A stretch of 64,000 nt of DNA. Origin: Chrysochromulina tobinii (lineage: Eukaryota; Haptophyta; Prymnesiales; Chrysochromulinaceae). Of the stretch, positions 9,201 through 20,211 are shown in pieces. Numbering within the stretch: the first letter of the stretch is position 1; each line of letters opens with the position of its first letter. The stretch lies in NCBI GenBank assembly GCA_001275005.1, contig JWZX01003249.1, positions 1 to 64,000 of the forward strand, written 5' to 3'. Position numbers and translations under genes: made by a program. Below the pieces are notes generated by a model. The model ran no database searches, was not told where the DNA came from, and worked only from the letters and a program-made list of their open reading frames with translations.

Positions 9201-12200
9201 AGGGTGGCGCGGAGCCGCTGGGCATGGCGCGCGAGCGGAGCCCATCGATTGTACGCGCGCACGAGGCCCAGGCGCATCAGCCTCTTGAGCGCGACGCTGA
9301 TCGCACGTCGCCCTTCGAGAGTCACCACGGACGCCCGCAAGATGGCGTCGAACCCGGCACTGAGCTCCGCGGAGCGCCATTGAGTCGACGATTGGCGCAG
9401 CCGGGTGAGGGCTGCGTGCCGCGCCTCGCAGGCAGCACGCCACTGGTTGTAGGCAGGGACCAGCTTGATGTTCGCGAGGCGGCGTACCGCCCGAGTCGCC
9501 AGTGCGCGCCCCGCCGCGTGGGTGCACAGAAGGCCGAACGCATGGGCTAGGACGGCGGCACGATGACGCAGCGCCGCCCGCAGCAGCGGCTTCGACTGGG
9601 TCGAAAGGGCAGCGACCCACCGCCAGCGGTGCACCGTCGAGCGCAGCGTGCGTGCGTCCACATGCGCGGCCACAGTGCCCGAGGCGGCGCTGAGCACGCG
9701 CTCGAGCAGCCGCATCTTCCGCCACTGCGCCGCCCAAGAGCGCAGCGCGCTGCCCACACGCGCGAGCAGCAGCCGGCGTACGACCCTAGCCATCTTCGCG
9801 CCCGCCTCAGTGCGTCGGCGCGCGTCGGCGCGGTGCATGTCAACCCACAGGGACCACGCGCCCGCCTCGGCGCGCCCACGCAGCAAGTTGAGTGCTCGCC
9901 GCGCCACCGTGAGCGAGTCGCGCAACGCGCGCGCGCTGGCGCGCCAATGGAAAAAGGGGTCTGTGAAGGGGGGCTTGAAGAATGTGCGCAGCGTGCGCTC
10001 GATCTGGCCCATGGTCGCCGAATGGGTCCGCAACGCGTACCAAGCGGCCGACAGGTGCTGCAGCAGCATGTGACGCAGCGCGCGCTGCATCGTGAGACGG
10101 CGCGTCGCATGCGTGTGCGCGAGCCGCAGCCAGCGCCCCATCTGGTGCCGGCCAAGCGCGTCGGTGCACGAGCCGAGGAGTGTGAGGGCCGCATGCCGGA
10201 GCGTCGCCGCCTCGATCCATAGGTCCCAGGCGACGCGCACGCGCAGTCCCCACTTGGCGCTGAGAGCCTCCCGCCACACGTCGAGCTTCGACCGACCGTT
10301 GAGCTTGGAGGCATGGCCGCGCCACGTGCGGAAGCAGCAGAGGGCGCGCCCGAGCTTGGCGTGCCCTCTGCACAGCTTCCTCAGCTCGGGGGCATTGCGG
10401 CGGCGCGTCACGTGCGCATCGAGCTTGGTCCACGCGGGCCGCAGCCGCAGCCGCCGGAGTAGCTTGCGCGCGGTGAGCGAGAGAACACTCATCCGCGCCA
10501 CGCGCCGGTGCTCGTCCTTGAAGTGTGCCCAGCCGCGCGCGAGGTTGAGCGAGAGCATCGACTGCATCGCGCGGCGCGCCAGCCGCCAGGCGCCCGCCTT
10601 ACGCGCCCACGCGTCCCAAGCGAAGCCGCGCGCGCCACCCATCCACGTACTCGCCGCCCTTTTGATCGAGCGCAGCGAGGCGATCTGCTCGCGCAGTGTG
10701 TCACGCCAGCGCCGCCACAGCGCGAGCTTCGAGGCGCGCGCCGCGACGCCGAGCAGACTCTTGGCTGCCCGGCAGAGCGCGGCGTGCTCGCGCAGCCTGG
10801 GCAGCGCCGACGTGAGCGCCAACTCGCGCTCGTGTCGAATGGCATTCACAGCGAATGCGAGGCCCTTGGCCAGGAGCGATCGGTTCGTCGCCCAGCGCGC
10901 GAAGCCGCCGTGCAGCGACTGCAAGCGGCCGGACGCGAGGAAGGTCCGCACCGCGCGCTTGACCTTAATCAGCTCCGCGGCCGCCGCCTTCCAGCAGCCC
11001 AGAGCCGCGACGCCCTCCCGGCGCAGCACCAGCGTGGCGCACGACTTGGACTTGTGCTCGAGGGCCCAAAAGAGGAACGCACGGCGCAGCGGCTCGGCGG
11101 CCGCAAAGAGCGCGGCCGCCACGGCGGCCGACGGCCGTCGGTGGGCGTTGAGGCGGTAGAAGGCGGTGCGCAGCAGCAGGCGGCGCCCCTTGCCGGTGCC
11201 TCGGAGCAGGTTGCGCAGCAGGTGCGCGGCGATGTGCGTCTGCAGCGCCCACGTGCGGATGCATCGGATCACGATGCGCTGGCGCAGCGCGTACACCACC
11301 TTGAGGATCAACTGCTCCTCGGAGCTGCCCGTACTGCATGCAGCGCGCCAGGTGGTCATGGCGCGCGCGCGGCTGCTACACGACATGAAGGCGAACGCGC
11401 GCTTCACCGTGTTCTTCGCGAGCCAAATTTTCGTCGCAGTCGCGCGCCAGCGGCGCAGAAAGTGCATCTGTTCCGTCCCAAGCAGCCGCGAGGTTGCCCA
11501 GCGCATCTTGTGCAGCGCCTCCGCGCGCTCGCTCGTCAACCCGCCCCACTTGTCCCACGCGCGGCTCGTGTGGAATTGGCGGAAGCGAGCGATCGGGCGC
11601 AGCAGCATCGCGCGCCGCGTCACGGCCATCTCGTGCCACGTGCGAAAGGCGCGCGAGCGGCCGGCGCCGATCAACTGGCGGATCGCATGCGCTCTGATCT
11701 CGACGGCAGCGGCTCGTTCCTCCAGAGCAGCGTGCCACGTGCGCCACGCGCGGCTCCGGTGATGATGGCTAAAGGTGCGCATGGCGCGCCGGAGCACCTC
11801 GAGTCCCCTCTTGCGCTGCGCGCTCGCGTGCTGCCACGTGTTGAGCGCCCGGATGAACGCCATCCCGATCAGGCGTCGCACCACGCGCGCCTTGGCCAGC
11901 CGAACGCTCGTCACGTCGGACAGTCGGTTCCACGCACGGCGCATGGCGCGCAGCCGCGGCTGCAGCAGCGTCCGCATCTTGGCGACGAGCCGCGTATCGA
12001 CGCGCAGGTCCGCCCAGGAGCGGAAGGCGCGCGCAAGCTGCTGCGACGCCATCGAAGCCACTGCGGCGTGCAGCGTGCCCAGCGCCGCGCTTAGAGCGGC
12101 GGCCTTCGTCGCCCAGTGATGCAGCATCCGGCGCACGCCGTAGGCGAGGGCGTCGGCCGCACGCCGGAACACGAGATCACGGTCCGCGGCTTCGCTCGCA

Positions 12201-13940
12201 CACGTGGCCCACGCACGCAAAGCGCGCCGGCGCGTGTCCTTGCGCAGGGCCGCGAGCACACTCGTATAGGTACGCATCACGTCGGCCAGCGCGTCGGAGT
12301 GCGCGGCCCAGGTCGCCCACGCCTTGCCCACCACGCCCACACACCATCGCGCCGCCGCCCGTCGCACCACCCCGAGTGTCGAGTGTCGCGCTTCACAGAG
12401 GGCGGTCCACGAGCGCCAGCAACGGCCGAGCTTGCCGTGAAAGGCGACGCGCGCGCGCTCGAGCACGGCGAGCTGCCGACGCGCGCCGCGCCAGTACGCC
12501 AGCCAGGCACGGAAGGCGGGCGACGCGCGGCCAAGGACGACATGGGCCCTGAGCAATTTGGCACCGCGTGCGAGCTTCCCGAGGGCTCGTGCATGCGTGG
12601 CCCAGCGCAGCCAGCCAGCAGCCAGCGCTCGGGAGCGCTTGGAGCCGCCCATGACGGCGTTGATCATCCCTTCAGTGGGCGCCATGAGCGAAGACGCAGC
12701 GACGCGCCGCCACTCCGTGAGCGCATGGAGCGCACGCAGCCGCTCGATGCGCCCGAGAGTGGAGCGCTGCCTGCGCGCCGTCGTGGCAGTGCCACGCCAC
12801 GCGCGCCACGACGCCACGAGCGCGAGTCGGTCGGCGCGCTGGACGGAGCCGAAGAGCATCGAGGCGCTGATGCGGGAGGCGAGTGCCTGCGCCTTCCACA
12901 GCGCCAGGCTCGAGCGTGCCGCGTGCGTGGTGGCCGAGCCTTGGAGGCGCGTCGCCACGTTGAGCAAGAGCACGGCGGCCCGCCAGCGGCGCAAGAGCCC
13001 GAAGGCCTCTCGCTGGCGCATCCGGACGAAGGCCAGCCGCATCAGGCTGCGCCGCGGCCCAACTTTCGCATACGAGTGCCAGGCACGGAACGCGAGCGCC
13101 TCGCGGAGGTGCGTGCAGATGCGCACCGCACGCCGTGCAAGGAGCCGTGCAGCACACTTGCGCCACCAGCGCGCGAAGAGCACGCGCCGTCGGCCCGCGA
13201 GGAGTTCGATGCAACGGATCGCGGCGGCGTTGTGGAGCTCGAGGACGAGGCCGTACTCCCCTTTCCATGTGCGCAGTGCGCGCACGAGGCCCAGGTGCCG
13301 AAAGACGGTGAGGGATCGGCGCAGCACGGCCACGGGCGTGTGGAGGCGCCACTGGCTGAGGGCGTGGGCGAGCGCGCCCCGGGCCGCGTGCGCGGAGAAG
13401 GTGCCCAGGAGCGAGAGCAGCCCACACAGCGTACGCGTCAGAGTGCGCCACCAGCGGAAGAAGTCCTGCACATCGCGCCTCAGGCACCGGCGCACAGTCT
13501 CGAGGGCGCGATGGTGAATCTTCACGCCCGCCTTGGCGCACCGGCGCCAGTGGCGCAGCAGCATGCGCGCGTGCGTGCGAGCGCAGATGCCGAGCCGGAT
13601 CGAGGCGATCCGAAGGCAAGGCATGCGCGCGGTCCATTGGCGGAGTGCCCGCCGCCCCAGAAAGAATGGCATGGCCTCGGCGAGCAGCGCGCCAAGTGTG
13701 GCGGCGCACTCGCGCGCGTGCGTGTGCCACGCGCGGAGCAGCGCCCGGCACAGCGCCGTGTACGCGCTCACCAGCCGTGCGGCGTCCTCGCGCTGCGCAT
13801 AGTATGCATCTGGCAGGCTCGTCGGCAGCGCGCGGTACATGAGGGCGCTACTATAGCCCAGGTGCCCGCCCGCCGCGGCATGCAGCGAGGATGCGAAGGG
13901 CTCGGCGCCCGTCCCTTGCGCCAACAGCCCGGCTCGTCGC

Positions 13941-13979
<39 letters not shown>

Positions 13980-14918
13980 GGCATGCCATGCCGAGGCGGC
14001 GCCAGGCGCGTACGCGTATGAGCTTCCGAGGGGTGAGTTGCCTAACATGGAGTTGGCCCGCTGGTCGCCGCGGCCCGAGCTCATCCGGCTCCTGGGCGGG
14101 CTGTCGCGCCCGCCATTCCAGCCGCGGGACGCTGCGAACGTGGCGGTGGCGCCGCTGAAGCCGGCACCCGCTCCAAGCGAGTAGCCGGCACGAACATACG
14201 ACGCCGATGCGCGCGGCGTGATCGGTGCCGCCCAGGACGGCGCCACTTCGAGGCTGCCCGCAGCCGGCACGCGGCTGGCGGACGCAGCCAGCCGGCCAGA
14301 CCTGCTGCCCTCGCCACCGCCGCCACCGCCGCCGCCAGCGTGGCTGTGGCCTCTGCGGCGGTCTTCGAAGGCGTCATCGTCGGAGACGGTGCGTCCCAGG
14401 GTGCGTGCAAACGCGTTCACAACGCTGTCGCGCACATGCGACGGGAGCTGCTCGACGACGGGCGTGACGGGCGACGCGGGAGTCGGCGAGAAGAGCGGCG
14501 CGCTGCGCCCGCCGCCCGTCGCGATGGTCGTAGCGGCAGCTGAGAGTGCCGTCGGCTGGTGCTCCTGCCGTCGCTGCATAGTAACATAGAGCTCGTGAAG
14601 CACCGTCTGAGCTTCGGAGATGGAGGTCGGGCGACTCACCTCGCTCCCTGTGACGCTGCGTTCAATGGCCTCCAGCGTCAGTCGGCTTCGCCCCCCGGCC
14701 TGTTCGACGGCCTCCATCGGCCGTCGGCTCCGCACGCCGGTGCTTCTCACGCTCGATCGCCCCGACGTGACCGAGACGGCGTCGTCCAGGTCACTTGGCA
14801 CGACTGTGCGGCCGAGGCTCTGCATCGACCAGCGCTCGACCGCCGCTCGTTGCAGAGCCGATGCTTGCCGCCTCCGAGGCGGCGATGGATCATTCGAGGC
14901 TTTGAGCTCCCACGACAT
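6239..14918 (-). CDS. Giant Sfi1-type centrin-binding repeat protein, frame break near a GCC microsatellite
   Basis: The protein has about 2,880 residues if the two frames are one gene. The start ATG at 14918 has A at -3. The first about 310 residues (down to about 13980) are Ser/Pro/Gly-rich and end in a poly-Pro run. The frame then changes by one base within or beside a GGC/GCC repeat and continues as about 2,560 residues of helical repeats. The repeats are roughly 33-38 residues long, each with a conserved Trp in an A-x-x-x-W-R/K pattern and a hydrophobic L-x3-F/L spacing, which is the Sfi1 consensus; there are several dozen copies. Sfi1 proteins form long alpha-helices that bind centrin along basal bodies or centrosomes. 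The C-terminal about 150 residues are less regular. The frame break may be an assembly error, a real indel or an undetected intron. Sfi1-type assignment is confident; orthology is not. Confidence 0.75.
13938..13981. repeat. GGC/GCC trinucleotide microsatellite
   Basis: About a dozen uninterrupted GGC units lie inside the Sfi1-like gene. They read as poly-Pro in the upstream frame and poly-Arg in the downstream frame. The run ends in four G's on the plus strand, a likely place for a one-base indel. Confidence 0.85.
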
Positions 14919-14990
14919 TCTACCGGATGTCCGCGCTCTGCACAGAACTTCGACGAATAAACCGTTACAACTCTGAGCTCTGCCAGAACG

Positions 14991-17190
14991 TCACATCTCC
15001 TCTTCCTCTTCCTCGAGAAGCACGGCCACGCGAGGATCCGTCGCGGCCGTGCTGTTGCGCCCCCAAAAGGCGGCGCCGGTCGCTCCATCGACAGGCGCCG
15101 CGCCCGTGGCCATCCACTGCTCGGCCTGAGCCTCGCGCCCGCCGCGACCACGCTTGCTCGCCCTCTCATACTGCTTGCGCGTCTGCTGCAGCTCGCTTGG
15201 CATGGCAGCGGTGCTGTTGACGAGATCGATCTCGGGCATGGTGTAGCCGGGCGGCTTGTCGTTTGCGTAGTTGATCAGGCCGTACTGCATCCACGCGATC
15301 TCGCTCAGTATCTCGGCGCGGCCCTCTCGCACTCCCTCACCCTCTCGCCCGGCCTGCAGATTCGTCAATTGCAGATTCGTCCAATTGGCCACACTCGCCC
15401 GGAGCGCCTTCTCGCTCTCGTTGCGCGTCCAGCGCATCGCTTCGGGCACGACACCCTTGCTCGGCGTCGGCGCAGTCTCCGCGAGGAAGAGGCGCCCCAG
15501 CTCGAAGAAGCCCGCCCCTTCACCCAGACCGCGGTCGTAGTACGTGCTGTCGCCGGCGTTGGCCGCCTCCATCGGCACGTTGCCGCCTTCACCACGTTGC
15601 CGGCGCACACCGGTCGGATTCCACAGCTTGAGCAGGCTGGCGCCCATGCCCGTGCCGTCGACGTCGACCAGATCGCCTGGCCCAAAGGACCACATCTGGA
15701 GCATCCGATCCTCGGCCTCCGCCGCCGAGCTGAACCCCATCGGAGCTGGTGCCGACTCGTCAAACACTGCCGGCACCAGCCCGCTTCGAACGCCCTGTTC
15801 GCGCCGAAGCTCTTCGAGGCTGAGCGGTGGGCGCACCAGCGACGAGGCGCGCAGCAGCGCCGCGCTGAGCGTGCAAGACTCGGCCTGGCGCGGTCGCAGG
15901 CTCGGGCGCCATGCCGTGCGCTCGCCCGCCTCGATGGCAAATGCGATCCAATAGAAGAGGTAGAAGAGGCAGATGAGCTGGACTGCCCGCCCGATGGCGA
16001 GCACACCCAAGCGCGCCAGCTGGCTGCTGCTCGCAAGCCCCGCGCCGGCGGCGGCCGCCGCGCCGGCGGCGGTTACACTCGGCCCATCAGTGCTCACGAA
16101 AGCGCTCACGAGCCGCCCGACAACGGCCGCTGGGGGCTCGAGGAGAGGGGCGAGGACGGCCGTGAGCCGCGCTTGCAGCCGCGCCGTCGGCCCGAGGACC
16201 AGCGAGGCCGCGGCGGCGCCGAGCGCACCTGGGAGCGCGAGCAGCGCCGTGGGGCCTGCGGTTGCCGTCGTGGGCAGTGCGAGCGCGAGGCGGCCAAGCA
16301 GCGCTGCTTCCGACAGCAGCAGCGCCGTGGCGGCGAGTCGCCAAAAGCGCGTGGCGGCATGTGCGGCGCTCTCGGGCGCACGGACCAGGAGCTCCGCGTG
16401 CAGATCGCGCCAGCACCAGAGTCCGGGCCACAAGCTGAGTCTGCCGAGGCTGCCCAGCCACAGCGAGAGATCGAGGCTGCCGCACTGCCACTCGAGCGCG
16501 CTCAGGCTGAGAACCACAGATGCACCGAGCAGATGCTGTGCGCTGAGCACATGCGTCGCGTCTACCCGCGGCGCGAGCGCGCCGTCGCGTCCTCGTGCGA
16601 GGAGCCTCGTGCGTAGCCGCGCCAGCGCCGCCACGCACAGTCGCATGGCGGGCCACGGCGAGGTGTACGCCGAGGCCAAGGCGGACGCTCACAGCTGCCA
16701 CGCACGTGGGCGCGACGAAGGCGCTCACGAGGCAGGAGCCCACAAGCAGCAGCAGCACGACGGGCCGAAGCATGCGCTCGTGCCGGACCGCGGCGTAGTA
16801 GGTCCGCGCCTGGGCCACCGGCCCATCCACGGGGTCGTGCCACCACTCATGCAGCCGCGAGCCGCGGTCCTCAAGAACGCCGAGCGCGCGAGGAATGCCG
16901 GCGGCCGCCTCCCAGCGCGCCTCGGCCGCTTCATAGCTGGCCACGAGCTCGTCGACGCGAACCATGTCAAGCTCAAACTCGCCGCCTGGCTCCGTGAAGA
17001 TGGCAATGTCATCATCGTCTTCGTCAGTGTTGTCTGGCTTGTTGAAGACATTGACGTCGTCGTCATCTGGCAGAAGGCTTCCAGACGCAACTGAGCTACC
17101 GAGCTGCAGCCGTGACGATCGCCGTAGGACCGGTACCGTTCCGCAGTGCTGCGCCGTGTGCAGCGAAGTGGCCACGCAGTACGCGATCAT
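14991..17190 (-). CDS. Multi-pass membrane protein of unknown function, frame break near 16680
   Basis: The start ATG is at 17190 in one frame; the 562-codon downstream frame (up to 16679) lacks its own ATG at its 5' end, so the two are probably one gene of about 730 aa. The N-terminal part has an acidic patch (runs of Asp around residues 42-62). It then has a hydrophobic segment (residues about 141-165) ending in S-A-F-V-A-P, which resembles the cleavage motif of secondary-plastid signal peptides. The downstream frame holds several hydrophobic segments in its first half. A soluble, Asn-glycosylation-like region (N-W-T, N-S-T) and a terminal run of Glu follow. I do not recognise the family. 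An alternative start at the Met codon around 16773 would place the hydrophobic segment at the N-terminus. It is divergent from the next gene with about 170 bp between starts. Confidence 0.5.
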
Positions 17191-17360
17191 GGATGGACTA
17201 TCAGACTTGATTTATCGAGCAGCGTTCGATGAGCCGTTTCTCTGTTCTTGAGAGCTCGTGAAGGGTCCCCGAAGAGCAGAGGGGCGCCAGTGGGTTGAGT
17301 TGTTTGCTTGTTCGCCCGCATTGTGATGACGGATTGATTACGACTTTCCCCACCCGTCAC

Positions 17361-19651
17361 ATGCTGGGCCCGGCCGACAGGCCGCTCCCGTCAACGGCAG
17401 CACGCATCCCACTCCATGACAGTGACTCGCCGACAAGCAGCCATTTGCGCATCACAGCCATCATCAATGACATGGAGAGTCGGATCGTTAGCGTTGCAGA
17501 TGAGTTTTTCCGCAGGACTGCGAATGTCCGCGGGTTCAAGGCGTGGAAATATTGCGTGGCCGACGGCCTGCGCAAGGCCCAGAGTAAACGGCGCGGAGTC
17601 AAGGCCTTCATGAACAGTGGCCTCAAGAAGGGCTGGAACGGCTGGGTTGCGCTCATGTTTGAGCGCGCCACCGCGCTCGCTCGGCTTCGCGCAGCCGTCG
17701 CAGGCTTCCGCAATCGTAGCCTTCGGAAGGGCATGAACACGCTCATCGAAGCGCGGACTGAGCACCTGACCAAGCTCGCCAAGCTCAAGCTCGCCGCTCG
17801 CTCCCTCTTCTTCCGCCAACAGCGCAAGGTGTGGAACAAGCTCGCAGCGGGCGCGAAGCTGCTGCGCAAGGCTAGGAAAGCGATGAAGTCGTTCACGAAC
17901 CGCAACATGCGCAAGGGCTTCAACGGCTGGCAGTATATGATGGTGGAGCGCGCGGCCGCCTACGAAGCGCTCCACAAGGCAGGCTCCGCCTTTCGCAGCC
18001 GCGGCGAGCGCAAGGGGTTCAACGAGCTTCTCGCGGCGCGCGAGGAATGCAAGAGGAAGCTGGCTGGCTTCGAACGTGGAGCGCGCGCGTTCCTGTACAG
18101 TGCGGTTCGCAAGGCGCTCAACAAGCTGATGGCGGGCCTGCGGCTGCTCCAGCTCGCGCGTAAGGCGGGCGCTGCCTTCCAGGGACGACTTCGGCGCAGG
18201 GGTCTGAACGGGTGGATGGGCTACATGCACGACAAAGCAAGCACGAGTGCACGGGTGAGCCTCAGAATGGACCAAGCTCTCCTCACCTGATTGCCGCTGA
18301 TTGCCGCTGATTGCCGCTGAGTGCCGTAATCAGGTGAGCCTCAAAATGGACCAAGCTCTCCGGGCGCTCAAGATGCGCAGGCGGCGCGTGGCACTCAACA
18401 GCTGGAAGGAGATCATCCTCGACAAGGCGCGCGGCCACATGAGCCTGCGCAGCGCGGTCGCCGCCTTCATGCTCCGCGGAATGAGGGCCGCCTTCAACAC
18501 TCTCGCAGACCGCTCCGTGGCCAACGGATTCAGCCACGAGCAGCTGCGCAGGGCCCGGCAGCTCTTCGTGGCGCGCGCGCTCGTGGGCGCTTTCTATCTT
18601 TGGATCGACCGCGCGCGCGAGCGGCGCGAGGACGCTGCCAAGCCACGCCCGCGCCCGACGTCTCCTCTTGCCAAGAAGCGTGCCAAGTGGGCGGCCAAGC
18701 GGGTGAGCTCCGCCCATGCCGTCGAGGTGCCCGCGGACGATAAGTTCCAATGCCAGCGCGTGCTGCACGCGCCGCACGCAGCCCTCGTCCTGCGCGCCGA
18801 CGGGACGGTCCTGCGCGTGGTGGCCATCCATCGGCCGCCCAATACGATGGACTGCACCGTCGACCTGAGCTGCGGCTACGATGTGCGCATGCTCGACGAC
18901 GTGCCGCTACCCGACTACCAGGACCCGAGGAGTAATCCCGGGCGCCTGCCGCCCCGACCCATGCCGGTCGACGTGCGCGTGAGCGTTGCGGCCCTCTCCG
19001 CGCCCGAGCATCCGCTCATCGTGCCGCAGTTTTTCGGCGGCCGGCTCGGCCTTAGCAACGGGCTCGATGTTCGGGTCATCGATTGCGCCTTCACGCCGAG
19101 CGAGAGGCCTTTCTTCGGATTGGACGACGATCAGCCGCGCCCGCCAGTGCTGCGCCGCGTGCTGCTCACGCTGATCGATGGTCAGGGCGTGGCGGTGGGC
19201 CAGCCGGCATGGGTCGAGCTGCTTGAGCTGCTCGAGTTGCTACGCGGCAACGCGGTCGTCACCGCACAGTGCGCTGCTGAGGACGAGCTGCGTCGGCGCC
19301 GGCGTGTCGAGCTGCATATCGTCGAGCAGCGCAAGCTCGCGCTGCACCACCTGCTGCTCGCGCGCAAGGAGGCAGCCAGGGAAGGACGCGGGTCGCACGC
19401 CTCCCCCCGCGACCCACGCGCCGCATGGTATCGAGCACCTGGTGCGCCAGCTCGCCGACGCCGCGCCGAGCGCTTACCTCAACGAGGAGAACCAGGCCAA
19501 TCCACGCGCCGACGCCTTCGTGCAGCCGCGCGCGGAACGCATCGAACGTCTGGCCGCGGTCGCCAAGGGGCGCGCCGGCCATCAAAGCGCGAGTACGCTC
19601 AGCGGGGGCCATCGTGGCGGCGGCATGCCCCTCAAGGTCGTCGACCTGTGA
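17361..19651 (+). CDS. Second Sfi1-like helical-repeat protein (one intron, one frame break)
   Basis: The ATG at 17361 is the first in frame; a better Kozak context is at 17472 (G at -3 and +4). Residues up to about 360 are helical repeats of about 33 aa with recurring K-G-W/F-N-G-W and F-x-N-R-x-x-R-K-G motifs, related in style to Sfi1 repeats. A 79-nt intron (18255-18333, GTGAGC...AATCAG) joins frame 0 to frame 1 exactly. The following region (about 18700-19400) is a non-repeat domain I do not recognise. The frame then moves by one base around a C6 run near 19405. It ends with a conserved-looking tail, stop at 19649-19651. The shift is probably a homopolymer indel. Function is inferred only as a centrin- or cytoskeleton-associated scaffold. 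Confidence 0.6.
18255..18333 (+). other. 79-nt intron whose 5' end duplicates the start of the next exon
   Basis: It is bounded by GTGAGC and TAATCAG. Removing it restores a single reading frame across two otherwise separate ORFs. The first 28 nt of the intron (18255-18282) repeat the first 28 nt of the downstream exon (18334-18361) with one mismatch. The middle contains about four copies of a 10-bp unit close to CTGATTGCCG. The structure fits intron gain by duplication of a sequence containing AG|GT. Confidence 0.75.
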
Positions 19652-20211
19652 CCAGGCGGCTGTTACGTGTTAGCGTTATCAAACACGTTATCATGCATTG
19701 CCGCTTTATCATGTGCATCGTGCCGCGCGGGTGAGAGGCGTTATCTGTCTCGTGTCCGGTCGAACTCGACTGCAATCTTATAAGTTATATTGGTTATACG
19801 TTATTGCGCTTTTCCTACAATGGCGTTTCTTAAGCGCAGGCGTTTCGTCTGACGGCTACCGTTACCGATCGTGATCCCGGATCAAACATCGTACACGCGG
19901 TATCAACACCCTCAAATAGCAAATGCGCGAAAAAGTCCGCGGGGCTCGTTCACCGGGGGAGCCGGGACACATTTTACCGGCGTAAGACACCGGCGACCGG
20001 GGGAGCACACTGTACCGGTACTTTGTCCCGGCTCCCCCCGGTGCGGAGTCTTTTTACTTTGTCCATCTCCGTGAAGGGAGCCCTCGGCGCCCTCGCCGCG
20101 AGTGAGGCGCGGGGTGAAACCACGTTAGACGTTTCGGACTCTGATGGCTTGTCCATCACAGCGAACACGCGCGAGCGCGCAACTTCGCCCCTGCTTGCGA
20201 CCGACCCTCAA
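19652..20211. other. Intergenic, contains an inverted-repeat element
   Basis: AT-richer patches near 19780-19830 follow the upstream gene and may hold its 3' end. An inverted repeat at 19951-20043 is described separately. A frame open from 20023 runs into the next gene but has no ATG before 20212. Confidence 0.4.
19951..20043. repeat. Inverted repeat, MITE-like or strong hairpin
   Basis: The left arm 19951-19969 (CACCGGGGGAGCCGGGACA) pairs with the right arm 20024-20043; the right arm has one extra C in its C run. About 54 nt lie between the arms. Outside the arms, AAAAAG-type and CTTTTT-type stretches also mirror each other imperfectly. No coding capacity is seen. It could be a miniature element or an RNA hairpin. 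Confidence 0.6.

Noticed and set aside
12116-14158. Long plus-strand ORFs opposite the Sfi1-like gene (also 10508-12094, 8423-9550)
   Set aside because: They are antisense shadows of a GC-rich repeat gene. Their composition is Arg/Ala/Pro-rich with no motif, and the minus strand has clear repeats.
15369-16616. 415-codon plus-strand ORF
   Set aside because: It is antisense to the membrane-protein gene, Arg/Glu/His-rich, with no recognisable domain.
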